Made by a program: the position numbers and the translations under genes | Shown: one piece after another, positions 44,101 to 52,803 of the stretch | How positions within the stretch are numbered: the first letter of the stretch is position 1 | How the letters are laid out: each line of letters opens with the position of its first letter | The notes under the pieces: model-generated | The model's input: the letters and a program-made list of their open reading frames with translations, nothing else | Told to the model about the DNA's origin: nothing | The model's database searches: none | From: UBA2779 sp965232165 | GTDB lineage: Bacteria; Spirochaetota; Spirochaetia; DSM-2461 | Assembly (NCBI GenBank): GCA_965232165.1 | Contig: CBDDOY010000002.1 | Location: forward strand, 868,001 to 932,000 | Length of the DNA: 64,000 nucleotides | Reading direction: 5' to 3'

Positions 44101-44132
44101 TCTTCTATCCTCTTCTCAGATGTCATTCTCAT
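41127..44132 (-). CDS. hsdR: Type I restriction endonuclease subunit HsdR
   Basis: A 1001-residue motor/nuclease subunit. N-terminal nuclease region: QRYDVIILINGIPAVQIELK (the D...E-x-K of the PD-(D/E)xK core). Then the SF2 translocase: Walker A HTTGSGKTLTSF, DECHRS (motif II, DEAH-type box), FGFTGTPIFEENA (motif III), VDMLLTGFDSTYLNTLYVDK and AFSRTNRVLNDTKPYG (motifs V and VI). The C-terminal part is helical. HsdR cuts unmodified DNA after translocation. It is the first gene of R-S-S-S-M and appears intact. Confidence 0.95.
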   Translation of the reverse strand: MRMTSEKRIEESLIGKLKDLKYTYREDIRDKTSLETNFRVHFQRLNKVKLNDSEFTRLRNEIITADVFTAAKTLREINTFRRDDDTPLQYTLVNIKDWCKNEFEVINQLRINTENSHQRYDVIILINGIPAVQIELKTLQVTPKRAMEQIVEYKNEPGNGFTNSLLCFMQIFIVSNESNTCYFANNHKDHFAFNADERFLPIYQFADEENKKITHLHEFAERFLAKCTLGKMISRYMVLVVSEQKLMIMRPYQIYAVKAIVDCIHQNRGNGYIWHTTGSGKTLTSFKASTLLKNNPDIEKCLFVVDRKDLDKQTREEFNRFQEGCVEENTNTEALVQRLLSEDYADKVIVTTIQKLGLALDENSKRNQSSRQKGRLSFKERLTPLRDKRVVIIFDECHRSQFGDNHKAIKEFFPKAQLFGFTGTPIFEENAAYKQVDGTVGSYKTTEDIFEKQLHVYTITHAIDDGNVLRFHVDYFKPDGKKKEPKSDGDLIKTAAVDAILDKHDAATNARRFNALLATGSINDAIEYYERFKEIQKKHAQENEDFSPLNVACVFSPPAEGNKDARQLQEDLPQEKADNEQEPDKKTKALKEIIDDYNSQYGTNHRINEFDLYYQDVQKRIKDHKYSNADYAHRNKIDVAIVVDMLLTGFDSTYLNTLYVDKNLKQHGLIQAFSRTNRVLNDTKPYGNILDFRKQSNEVDEAIALFSGQDGNEAKEIWLVDPASEVIKKYKKAVGELDDFMRDNELVCEPQEVYNIKGDTARINFINQFKEVQRLKTQLDQYTDLTVEEKTQMDAIVSEDQLRSFRGSYLEIAQRLKEKQRKDGYNVEPDAAQLDFEFVLFSSAIIDYDYIMSLISKFTQSEPKKQKMSREQLISMLCSSANLMEEREDIIAYINTLKADEPLNEKEINEGYQKFKAAKAAEEMAEAARRHGLEPEVLQVFADDITDRMVFDGEKLSDLMAPLDLGWKERTEKELELMADLMPLLRKLTGGREIAGLGAYE

Positions 44133-44203
44133 TTACTTTTCAATCCTTCTTTCTTCCCTCTTCCGAGGCCGCGGATGGGCGGGGACTGTATTCTACCGAA
44201 ACT

Positions 44204-44515
44204 GCTGCCCCCCCTGTACGTCCCGCCAAAATCATCAAACCACATCTAAATGATGGAATCCAGTCCTTTTATCTATACTCAGGATTATTGATCCCGCCAG
44301 AGCCTCTATCCCCTGCTTCTATATGAACTTCCATATCGATGCAATCTCCCAATACTATGAACTGAACAATAGAGCCGCCGCCGGTTGGCGGCTTTTTTCT
44401 GTCCTCTAAGAGAACACCGCTCCAGTTTCTTCACTCCTCTGATATGTCAAAGACAGGCTCAGCCGCTCCCCTTCGTTTCGAATAAATGCTCTTTCCATAG
44501 GGAGTATCCATTTTC
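44204..44515 (-). repeat. 312-bp direct repeat, left copy (transposase 3' end)
   Basis: Nearly identical to 49207-49518. On the minus strand it ends a transposase (MDTPYGKSIYSKRRGAAEPV then FDISEE-stop), followed by a GC hairpin and T-run, and then what may be an IS end near GCTGCCCCCCCTGTACG. Truncated at its 44515 side. Confidence 0.8.
44374..44398 (+). terminator. Rho-independent terminator in the left 312-bp repeat
   Basis: GCCGCC stem, seven-base loop (GCCGGTT), GGCGGC, then six T on the plus strand. The same structure lies at 49377-49401. Confidence 0.65.
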
Positions 44516-44710
44516 AAAGGGTCATTGAGGTTTTTTACAGGCCCGATGCCGCATAACCTGTTTTCTGTACATGGCGTGAATCCGGCCTGCGAAGCAGAAA
44601 AAGCCGGATTTGTGCCATAGGAAAATCTGATTCATGCGCTTGCTACACGGCCCTCCGACTCACCAATACATTCCGCACCCCTGCCAGGGCACAGGACGTG
44701 CGGAGGCTGC
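44516..44710. other. Non-coding stretch with two hairpins
   Basis: 195 bp with inverted repeats AATCCGGC...GCCGGATT and TCCGCAC...GTGCGGA, but no T-run, ORF or RNA I recognise. It separates the left 312-bp repeat from the AlbA-type gene. Confidence 0.35.
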
Positions 44711-45862
44711 TTACAGATTAATAGTAACCATAAACATATTCCCATCACGGTCATCTTTGAATTCAATGTCTGGATAAGCCTTTACAGCACGCCGAATTCC
44801 GCTTCCTAAGCCTCTATATGGTAATAACTTTGTCGCGAAAGAAGCCAATATCGGGTTTCTTATGTTTGAATTCCCGGAAAGAATATTCTGAATTGTAAGA
44901 TTATTGGGGAGACAGCCAGGACTGACTATTTCAACTCTATTTGAAAATATAAATACCCTTATAGGAGCTGTTATGAAATAATCACGATGAATTAATGCGT
45001 TTGCAATCAATTCTTCGAGTACAATTCTCGGGATTTCGATATCTCCAGTTGAATTAATAGATTTGGAACCCTGCTTATGTCGGATATTCACTGATATAAA
45101 AGATATTAATTCCTGAAAAATATCCGATATTTTTCCATCTATATCTCTACTATCAAGGTATGTATCTTCATCAATAGAGCCTCCAGGGTAAGAAACAGCT
45201 TTTACATTAAATGCAGGTAAGCGAAAATGCATATTCTTGGCAAAAAGCAAAGCCCCGGCAACATTAAAAAATCCATCTTTTGAAAGATTCATATTTTCCA
45301 ATATTACCTGTATTGGATTATCCTGTTCTTCCAAGATCTCACCATATTCACTCTGGAAAAATCTTTCAAAAAAAGGTAGATCAATATCAGATATGGGCAG
45401 CCCATTCGCCGGTATTTCATCACCATGAATCAGCCCTGCTGCTTGAAACATTCGCTGGATTTCTTCACGTCCGGCAGCTTTTCGCTTGTCGCTTCCGGAT
45501 TTTACCCAAATTACCCCTTTATTATCCATATAGGGCTTACTTATTCCATTAGGAACACTGATAACCATTACCAAACCGTCTGGATGGGAAATATTTCTAG
45601 AATATGGATTAACAGGGGGTATAATTGACTGTGATGCTGCATTGGACAGCATGCTATTCAGTCTGCCTATGTCGTCTTTAGGACTTAAGCCTTTTACTTC
45701 AAGAGTCTTGTCATTAATGCCAATTAATATCTTTCCTCCGCCGGAATTACTGAAAGCGATGATTTCTTGGGCTAGAGAATCCTGATTGTAAAGATTTTCT
45801 TTAAACTGATAATGGCTATCTTCGCCTCTGGATATTATTTCAATTAATTCTGTGGTTTCCAT
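44711..45862 (-). CDS. AlbA_2 (Schlafen-like) protein with ATPase-like C-terminal domain
   Basis: A 383-residue protein. Residues about 10-125 form an AlbA_2/Schlafen-type domain (DSHYQFKENLYNQDSLAQEI, IAFSNSGGGKILIGINDK, IWVKSGSDKRKAAGREEI). Residues about 270-380 resemble the HATPase_c_4 domain of so-called RecG-like ATP-binding proteins (LEELIANALIHRDYFITAP, VEIVSPGCLP, RGLGSGIRRAV). Such proteins occur in defence islands as nucleic-acid-binding effectors or regulators. The start overlaps the PHP-ATPase gene by 19 bp. The usual winged-helix tail is missing. Role is inferred. Confidence 0.78.
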   Translation of the reverse strand: METTELIEIISRGEDSHYQFKENLYNQDSLAQEIIAFSNSGGGKILIGINDKTLEVKGLSPKDDIGRLNSMLSNAASQSIIPPVNPYSRNISHPDGLVMVISVPNGISKPYMDNKGVIWVKSGSDKRKAAGREEIQRMFQAAGLIHGDEIPANGLPISDIDLPFFERFFQSEYGEILEEQDNPIQVILENMNLSKDGFFNVAGALLFAKNMHFRLPAFNVKAVSYPGGSIDEDTYLDSRDIDGKISDIFQELISFISVNIRHKQGSKSINSTGDIEIPRIVLEELIANALIHRDYFITAPIRVFIFSNRVEIVSPGCLPNNLTIQNILSGNSNIRNPILASFATKLLPYRGLGSGIRRAVKAYPDIEFKDDRDGNMFMVTINL

Positions 45863-48546
45863 ATCTCATATATTTCCTTACGTCGATTAAAGGCATCTTC
45901 GCCCCCCTCCATTATATCAACTATTTCTTTCTGGAGAAGAGAAGAATCTATACTTCCGATTCTATTATCAAGTTTCTCATCACTATACCGACAGGAAAGT
46001 ATCTGTTCAGCATCACCGAGTACCGGGAAATTCGCATTATGAGTCGCAAATATAAATTGTATATTTACTTTGAGATCTCTTATTAATTTAATCACGTCTT
46101 CATAAATCGTTTGGTTATCAAGATCATCTTCGGGCTGATCAATAATTATCACATCATTATCTTTCTGGCTAAGAATAAAGAGAATCAGAGCAGATGCTCT
46201 TTGACCTAAGGAATGATGCTGCAACTCCTTGTCCCGATAAAAAATGGTGAACTTGTTCTGAACTTGATAGGTTAAAAGAAATACAAGGTTCTCCATAAAA
46301 AATTTTTCAAAGGTTTCAGGAGAAGAACCAGATTTCTGTTTTGCATTTTCAAAATCTTTGTAGAGTGAGCCAAAATCAGAATACGAATCTACCAAACCTG
46401 AAAATGTATTCTCACGTATTTTGCTGCCCTTAAAAATGCTCTTAAAAAAATCCAGAAATCCGGATTTATCACCTTTATATTCAGGTTTAATTTTCAATGA
46501 AGTGTTTTTATCATTGATTACATCAAGAAGTCCTTTTATTACCTGAAATTCCTCATGCCGCAATTCATTTAATCGGGATAATGATTGCAATAATTCTTCT
46601 TGCAATGATGTTCTATGCTTTTTTTGCTTCTTCAGCACATCCAACATTTTTTCTGCAGTATCTATTTTTGACTTCAATTCAGGATATTCTTCAAGATTGA
46701 TTAATTCTACTCCTTTTACTTTCAATTCCTCCTCAATCTTTCTTCTTGTTTCAGCAAATTCTTCGGTAAATTTTTCCTTGACAGATTGAAAATCTGTATG
46801 CTTATCTTTCAATTTACTTAATACTGAAACCGAACTCTTTTTTACAGATAGGATATTATCAACGGCAGAGGTTATATCTGAATAAATCTCAAAGAAACCT
46901 ACAAAAAATTCTTTGTTTTGGGCTGACTTATACGCAATATGATTTCTAATAGTATCCTCATTTCCTTCGAGCAGAGTATCAATGTCCTCAATGAAATGCT
47001 CAACATCACTCAAGATATGTCTCAGAGTACGTTCATCGGCACTGAAATCTGTTTGCCGTTTGAATTTTGCTTCTACACCATATTCTGTGAATTTTCTGAG
47101 CCTAAAACTGGCATCTTCTTTCTTCTGCCTGTGATCACTTATTCGCTCATCTATGTTGGAGTTTTTCTGAAGTTTAATAACAGCTTCAGATACAGCTTGC
47201 TTCTGTTCTTCAATTCTACTTCTAAGATCATACAAGTTATCTCCCACGAGTTTTTCTACCAAGTCTTTTTCAAAACCCTCGCCGCTTGCTGAAAGATCTT
47301 TCTGACCAAAGTAAATCGGATTACCAATAATAGTTTCTCTTATCGAAATTCCCGGTTGCAGTTCATTATCAACATAAACCTCAGGAAATTCATTAAGAAT
47401 ACGCTTTATCTTAAATTCGTGTCCATATTGATCGAGGGCTGTTAGAATAGCCCGGCCGCCGCTGCCAAACGTATGCTGAATTAATTTATCTTTGTAGTTA
47501 ATGTCTGCAACCCGTTCACCCAATGGAATATCCAAAACGTAGCGAACGGCTTCAAGAATTGATGATTTTCCGCTTCCACGTATACCAATAAGCGTATTTA
47601 ACTCAGGAGAAAAGGGTATGGAGTGTCCATTTAGAATTCCACCTTCAAAAACTATGCTTTTAATGTAAGAATGCTTATATTTTTCCGGCCTGCTGGTCTT
47701 AACCCTGTTTTGATAATCTTTGAGGACATATTTGACAGCTTCAAAGGAGAAGTCCCCGATTTTAATCCAGGTCTCCTTGATAACATCATTTCCTGATTCA
47801 TCTTTTTGAATGCCGCAATCTCCAATTCCATCAATTGACTTACAATCAGAGCCTTCCACTTCTGCCGGATACCAGCCGTTTAGCCATGATTTTACTTTAG
47901 TTCTGCAAACAGCATCCTCTTTGTCATGAGTTCGGACTTTTTGAAAAGCAAGGGTATGCTGTCGAACTTCAGCATATCTTTTGCCCGCAAAATCACTTAG
48001 CTTGCCTCCCTTCATTTCTTTCCATAAACCACTTCTTTGTTCCACATGTGCAAAGATTAGAAAAAAGTCTCTATCTGTTTTCTTCAGCTCTTCAACGACT
48101 TGAAGAATGTTTTTATCGCTTCTGCCGTTTTCATTCTGATATTCAGAAGGAGACTTCCCTGGAAACATACCCGCAATGAAAGGGTTTATATAATCCTGAG
48201 TAATCCACTCATCAGAGAATACAATCAAAGTATGAATACCATTATCTCCATCATTTACAGAAAGCTCAACTCCCGGTAATAGGTAAATATTTTCTCGCTT
48301 TGATTTCTTCCTAAGAGTTTTAAACTCATCATGATTGAACTTGTTATGGTTTGTTATTACTCCCAAGTTTATATTTTTTTCTTTCAGTTTTGAAATGTAA
48401 ACTTGAGGGAATGTATTTTCAGGAGGATATTCCGAGCCTTCACTTGAGTAAACGAATTCTTTGTCAGTTCTTGTATGGAGGTGAAAGTCGGCTTTGATCC
48501 AGATTGAACCATTCCTGAAAATGCTATATTCTTCCTCAGCAGCCAT
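45844..48546 (-). CDS. PHP-domain/SMC-like ATPase fusion (TrlF-like)
   Basis: A 900-residue fusion. Residues 15-200: PHP-type metal phosphoesterase (DFHLHTRTDKEF with HLH at 22-24, GVITNHNKFNHDEF, LLPGVELS, IFAHVEQRSG). Residues 295-900: SMC/RecF-like ABC ATPase with Walker A GIRGSGKSS (321-329), a long coiled-coil middle, the signature SLGQRASAL and Walker B VIIIDQPEDDLDNQTIY, then FIFATHNANFPV. NCBI-style naming would be TrlF family AAA-like ATPase, a family often beside type I restriction genes. ATG 48546 has TAGGAGG upstream. Forms a coupled pair with the AlbA gene. Confidence 0.85.
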   Translation of the reverse strand: MAAEEEYSIFRNGSIWIKADFHLHTRTDKEFVYSSEGSEYPPENTFPQVYISKLKEKNINLGVITNHNKFNHDEFKTLRKKSKRENIYLLPGVELSVNDGDNGIHTLIVFSDEWITQDYINPFIAGMFPGKSPSEYQNENGRSDKNILQVVEELKKTDRDFFLIFAHVEQRSGLWKEMKGGKLSDFAGKRYAEVRQHTLAFQKVRTHDKEDAVCRTKVKSWLNGWYPAEVEGSDCKSIDGIGDCGIQKDESGNDVIKETWIKIGDFSFEAVKYVLKDYQNRVKTSRPEKYKHSYIKSIVFEGGILNGHSIPFSPELNTLIGIRGSGKSSILEAVRYVLDIPLGERVADINYKDKLIQHTFGSGGRAILTALDQYGHEFKIKRILNEFPEVYVDNELQPGISIRETIIGNPIYFGQKDLSASGEGFEKDLVEKLVGDNLYDLRSRIEEQKQAVSEAVIKLQKNSNIDERISDHRQKKEDASFRLRKFTEYGVEAKFKRQTDFSADERTLRHILSDVEHFIEDIDTLLEGNEDTIRNHIAYKSAQNKEFFVGFFEIYSDITSAVDNILSVKKSSVSVLSKLKDKHTDFQSVKEKFTEEFAETRRKIEEELKVKGVELINLEEYPELKSKIDTAEKMLDVLKKQKKHRTSLQEELLQSLSRLNELRHEEFQVIKGLLDVINDKNTSLKIKPEYKGDKSGFLDFFKSIFKGSKIRENTFSGLVDSYSDFGSLYKDFENAKQKSGSSPETFEKFFMENLVFLLTYQVQNKFTIFYRDKELQHHSLGQRASALILFILSQKDNDVIIIDQPEDDLDNQTIYEDVIKLIRDLKVNIQFIFATHNANFPVLGDAEQILSCRYSDEKLDNRIGSIDSSLLQKEIVDIMEGGEDAFNRRKEIYEIWKPQN

Positions 48547-48556
48547 ATTATGCCTC

Positions 48557-48655
48557 CTATGCCGCCATCAACTTGTCCCCAAGAAAATGCCTCAGATTCC
48601 ATTTATAGCTGTATCCAAAGCTCTTTCCAGACAGATAAAAGTGAATCCTTGAAAT
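48557..48655 (-). pseudogene. C-terminal scrap of an unknown gene
   Basis: The minus strand reads ISRIHFYLSGKSFGYSYKWN then LRHFLGDKLMAA and a TAG that forms part of the ribosome site of the PHP-ATPase gene. It looks like a genuine protein end, but the same frame is closed by a TGA about 35 codons upstream. An overlapping frame offers a 35-residue ORF (MSDLSGLNIAEETLRDLEDF). The rest of 48656-48808 shows nothing. Confidence 0.35.
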
Positions 48656-48808
48656 CTTCCAGATCTCTCAATGTTTCTTCAGCAATATTCAACCCGGACA
48701 AATCAGACATTCTTTGTATTCATCCTTAATCCAAAAAACCGAGTTTCTGGAAAAATGGTCTTCTTTGATTTTAGAGTAATCTGTCGAGGGTAAACCCGAT
48801 TCCCTCCC

Positions 48809-49180
48809 CTAGTAATCAATGAGAACTGTATTATACTCTAAGTTTGGCTCTTCTGTACAGGTGAAAAAGCGTTCTTTGCGGCCGGATTTTCCACCGGCTG
48901 TAATCAATTTATGGAGCCCGAAACGAAACGGTCCAGGATGGCACCGCCTATAACCGGATCGGGAAAAATGCCGAACCAGTCCTCGACAGGGACAGTTGGA
49001 GGTAATGATTGCCGAACACTCTTCCATCCGTCCGTCCGAGAGAGCGCAGAGCATTTCAGCCTCTCGCTGATCGTCGCTGTGAAAGGTGAAATCATCCAGA
49101 ATCAGAAGCTTTGCCGAGACCGGCTGTTTCCAGATTCGTTCCGCTTTGCGGGCGTAGAAGTCTTCATGCACCTCAAACAT
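48809..49180 (-). pseudogene. IstB-like (IS21) ATPase remnant, frameshifted
   Basis: The minus strand has LLILDDFTFHSDDQREAEML, CALSDGR and SAIITSNCP in one frame (the IstB Walker B region LILDDFG and its sensor S-x-IITSQ), and then WFGIFPDPVIGGAILDRFV in another (IstB: W...IGDPTIADAILDRLV). So the 3' half of an istB helper gene is present with one frame shift; the Walker A part and istA are absent. It lies inside the right 312-bp repeat boundary. Confidence 0.6.
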
Positions 49181-49206
49181 TCAATGATTAACACATAACG
49201 AAGCTG

Positions 49207-49518
49207 CTGCCCCCCCCTGTACGTTCCGCCAAAATCATTAAACCACGTATAAATGATGGAATCCAGTCCTTTTATCTATACTCGGGATTATTGATCCAGC
49301 CAGAGCCTCTATCCCCTGCTTCTATATGAACTTCCATATCGATGCAATCTCCCAGTATTATGAAATGAACAATGGAGCCGCCGCCGGTTGGCGGCTTTTT
49401 TCTGTCCTCTAAGAGAACACCGCTCCAGTTTCTTCACTCCTCTGATATGTCAAAGACAGGCTCAGCCGCTCCCCTTCGTTTCGAATAAATGCTCCTTCCA
49501 TAGGGAGTATCCATTTTC
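49207..49518 (-). repeat. 312-bp direct repeat, right copy
   Basis: Same orientation as 44204-44515, 5003 bp apart, with only scattered differences. This copy keeps more of the transposase beyond 49518. It carries the same GCCGCC/GGCGGC terminator at 49377-49401. Confidence 0.8.
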
Positions 49519-49643
49519 GTCTGCATTATCGACGGAGAGGATACCGTTGTATGGATTTTCATCACTTGCCTGGCTTTGGGATGTTCTTTTCTCAGACATT
49601 TAGAACGCAGGGAAGAATTTTTGCAATTATTTTCAACTCCCAT
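49434..49643 (-). pseudogene. C-terminal fragment of an IS1182-like DDE transposase
   Basis: The frame ends PYGRSIYSKRRGAAEPVFDI then SEE. The pattern (P.G)R-x-IY-x-RR...EPVF is the conserved C-terminal block of IS1182/IS4-like transposases, preceded by a Cys/Lys-rich stretch (SKCLRKEHPKARQ). Only the last 60 or so codons remain. 49644-49788 holds nothing I recognise. Confidence 0.55.
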
Positions 49644-49788
49644 CAGGACTTCTTCAAGGCGGACGGATCATTTACATCTCCGAAGGCTCCTATCCATACA
49701 ATGAGTCCAATGTTCATCATCAACGGCAGCAATTTCATTTTTTCGCATATCCGATCATTCTGTCATATAGACAGATTATTAATAATGA

Positions 49789-50736
49789 TTACATCTTAAA
49801 CCTTTCATTAATGTCTATTTTTAATTTATTAAAAAATTCTGCTTCTTCCAAGTATTTCTCCCTGACTTTTATCCATGTTGAATATAAATCGGGATACTCT
49901 TTTTCTAAACTAAAATTCTTATTGTCAATCTTTTTTGAAGACTTGTTAGATAAAACATCAAAAGTCAACTGAGGGATAAAATAAAAGTAAGTAAAAACCG
50001 GTGCTATTTTCTGATATTTAATCCAGTCATCATCATCTTCGGAAAGATTGAAATTTTGCAGTATGTTCTCACCAACTTGTCTGTATAACTCAATAGTAGT
50101 TTCTAAATCATTACTGCTTGCAAATTTCGTATGATAGTATACTTGCTCCATATCCACACCTTTGAAAGCAATTGAAAAATAATCAAGGTTATCATCCGTT
50201 AAACTATTTCCTAATAAATATTCAAACTTTGATAGTTTATAATTTTCTTTTTTGAGAACTTCATTAATGAATTCTGCTTCAATATAATAGGCATCCATCT
50301 CAAAAAGAAATCGTTCTAATTCATTTTCAAATGAAACCAGTACTAATTCTTCATTTGTAAAAAAGTCATACGCATGTGAAATTTCATGCATGAGCGCAGA
50401 CATTACAATTGAGGGTTGTTTATCATATAAATAAAAAATCTCTTCATAAAAATATATGTACGGTTTTTTACTTCTATCCTTTGGAATTGCAAAACCGATA
50501 CCGGTGAATATATTTTTCTCAATCTTGCTGTCAATAGAAAACATCAAGTCATAGCTATTCAATTTAGTTCTAATCAATTGAATCCTTTCCAGAAGAATAG
50601 ACACATTATTTTTTTCAATCATTTCTTCCATTAAACCAAGAATCTGATCTATTTTCTTTCCATACTTTTCCAAGTCTGCTGAATTTATCGAGAAGAGAAC
50701 TGTTAAAAACAAATAAACTAGAACAACCTTTTTCAT
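49789..50736 (-). CDS. Secreted HExxH-motif (metallopeptidase-like) protein
   Basis: A protein of about 315 residues, starting at ATG 50736 (MKKVVLVYLFLTVLFSINSA), which gives a clean signal peptide; the longer frame to 50757 would bury it. Residues around 120 read MHEISHAYDFF, the HExxH zinc motif of metallopeptidases, with acidic and aromatic residues downstream that could be the third ligand (FEMDAYYIEAEF). Family not recognised. The gene is AT-rich against neighbours, which suggests recent acquisition. It stands alone, next to the IS remnants. Confidence 0.55.
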   Translation of the reverse strand: MKKVVLVYLFLTVLFSINSADLEKYGKKIDQILGLMEEMIEKNNVSILLERIQLIRTKLNSYDLMFSIDSKIEKNIFTGIGFAIPKDRSKKPYIYFYEEIFYLYDKQPSIVMSALMHEISHAYDFFTNEELVLVSFENELERFLFEMDAYYIEAEFINEVLKKENYKLSKFEYLLGNSLTDDNLDYFSIAFKGVDMEQVYYHTKFASSNDLETTIELYRQVGENILQNFNLSEDDDDWIKYQKIAPVFTYFYFIPQLTFDVLSNKSSKKIDNKNFSLEKEYPDLYSTWIKVREKYLEEAEFFNKLKIDINERFKM

Positions 50737-50952
50737 TTTACATCCCAAAATTTTCATGTCAAATAATCATATTGAAATACAGATAATCCGTATCCATATA
50801 GACTAACAGGAATATCTCATATTTTTTTATAAAGAAAGATACTTCTTATTGGCATCTGACAATTCTTACACATCCTGTATAATTATTCAACACCGGCTAT
50901 CTCTTCCTGTATAAAAATTGCCATGACTTCTTGAATTGCATCTTAATCTTTA

Positions 50953-51115
50953 GGGCACCTCTAAAAAACAGCTTTAGGAAATTGACGAAGAAATTTTTTG
51001 TCGATACAAGGCGGCAAAAGCTCAAGCGCAGCTTAAGCTTAGTTGAGTATTTTGACAACGCAGTAGCGGCGGAAAAGATCGAGTCAAGAACTAAATGGGT
51101 TTTTTAGAGGTGCCC
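50953..51115 (+). mobile_element. MITE family 1, copy F
   Basis: 163 bp with both consensus ends and a perfect 4-bp duplication TTTA (50949-50952 and 51116-51119). Confidence 0.86.
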
Positions 51116-52051
51116 TTTATCATAACAGAACTTACGGATGATTCGCCAATCTCCGGTTCCGGTTGCAGCACATCGGCGTAAATCAAAGCCGTGCATAGGT
51201 CTTTGGGACCGAGATGTTCCTGAATCATCCGACTATCGCGCCCCGGCCTTCAGCCTACAATCCTTTTTGCAGTGCCCCGAAGAATGTGGTTGTTTCCATA
51301 TGATAAATTCGCTGCGGCCCGGGACTTCTTGAATCCACCTAATACACAGTCAGGAAAAGAATTAACTGAATGATCGCACCGGACCTCATCGAAGACCATC
51401 GGGGATGGAATTTATACAGTTTCCAGTTATTCAGCCCGATTAATCCAAAGTTGACGCAATCCCGGGCAGAGAAGGTTTTAGAGCATTCCAGTAACTCGTT
51501 TTTTCACCAGGCTATACCTCGCCACTAAGCTTCTGGGCACTATAAATCCTTCTCGTGAATCGTTATCACCTCCTTCAGGTGCCCTGAAGTCCCATCTTGG
51601 CCAATGGGCAGCCCGTGGACGATGGACCGCCTGGCACGGCCCATTGATTCGAGGCATCATCAGCATCGGCTCACCAAACCCGGGCAGATTATCAGACAGG
51701 AACAACCCGCAATCCGCTCAATAGAAAATATCAGGGCGGCCCATAACAGAGTAAAAAACAGCTTCAGGACATTGACGAAGAGGTTTTTCGCCTGACAGCA
51801 GGCAGGCCGATGCAAGGCGGCAAAAGCTCATGCCGCTTAAGCTGCGCTTGAGTTTCATCGGACAGGATCAAGGTCTGAAACTGTTTCAAGACTTGGCTCA
51901 GGAAAGCATCCTGCAGGCAGAATTCCGCCCAATTCGAAGGATGGCTTGTCCCTCGCCGAACTTTTGGATAAGCTAAGCAGGGCTATAAATACCGACCCCG
52001 GCATTTATTGAAACGAGAAGGAATGACAAAAACTGTAAATGGGGATATGTT
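51116..52051. other. Gene-poor stretch with repeat debris
   Basis: About 930 bp without a credible gene. It contains the solo 20-bp IS-end-like sequence near 51523-51542 (shared with 3420) and a degenerate MITE relic at 51749-51860. Several short ORFs lack ribosome sites or protein-like patterns. Confidence 0.4.
51749..51860 (+). repeat. Degenerate MITE family 1 relic
   Basis: Starts AGTAAAAAACAGCTTCAGGA and contains GATGCAAGGCGGCAAAAGCT and CTTAAGCTGCGCTTGAGTTT, matching the MITE interior; a GCAGGCAG-type insertion interrupts it, as in the relic at 6331. The ends are lost. Confidence 0.6.
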
Positions 52052-52798
52052 TTGAATATGTACAAACCTGTGAAGATAAACCTCCTTTCCTCCCTATGCC
52101 TTCTCGTCATATTCAGTTCTTGCACCATGAAGCAAAATGTCTACATCGACAAATCCGGCGGCGGGTACAGCCATTTTGAAATCGAACTCGCGGATTATCT
52201 CACCGTTATCCTCGACCAAATCACTATGTTATTCGAACCGGAGAAGCAGAAACTCCACGAAGAGAAATCGTTTTTTGACTTGATGGAAATAAGAAAGGAT
52301 TTCCAACAGAAGGAAGGAGTAGAACTCATAAGCCTTGATACTCCAACAAAAAACCATCTCGTGGCCGATATCGCCTTTCAGGACATAAATTCCCTTCTTA
52401 GAGACGTTGAAGTTGACTTCTCCGGAAGCTATCCGCTCAGGCTCAACAGGCGTGGGGACATATCTGAGCTTATTGTCAGAATTGATCGGGAAACGGTGCA
52501 AACACTGCTGGAGGCCAATCCTTCCTTCAACAACCCTCTTGTCGAGAGTTTTGGTCCGATGACGACAGAAGGGCTTAGCGATGAGGATTATCTTACGATG
52601 ATGGAGTTCGCCCTGGGAAGCGAAAGCCGCCAAGGCATAAGCGAGTCATTTCTCGAACTGACCATACAGGTGGAAGGCCAAATCATTGATCAAAAATCCG
52701 GCAAGATGCTCAATGAGAACACCGTTCGATACACCATTCCCATGCTCCCCTTCTTAATGTTGAGAGAACCATTGGAATACTCCTTGCGATTTCGATAA
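52052..52798 (+). CDS. Lipoprotein upstream of an RND exporter
   Basis: About 246-248 residues with a lipoprotein signal (INLLSSLCLLVIFSSC) and lipidation Cys about residue 24. TTG 52052 or ATG 52058 could start it. The mature part shows beta/alpha content (VYIDKSGGGYSHFEIELADY) without catalytic motifs and ends near a hydrophobic-proline segment (YTIPMLPFLMLREPLEYSLR). It lies 5 bp before the RND-type transporter on the same strand, so the two probably form an envelope unit. Family not recognised. Confidence 0.65.
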   Translation: MNMYKPVKINLLSSLCLLVIFSSCTMKQNVYIDKSGGGYSHFEIELADYLTVILDQITMLFEPEKQKLHEEKSFFDLMEIRKDFQQKEGVELISLDTPTKNHLVADIAFQDINSLLRDVEVDFSGSYPLRLNRRGDISELIVRIDRETVQTLLEANPSFNNPLVESFGPMTTEGLSDEDYLTMMEFALGSESRQGISESFLELTIQVEGQIIDQKSGKMLNENTVRYTIPMLPFLMLREPLEYSLRFR

Positions 52799-52803
52799 AA
52801 GAG

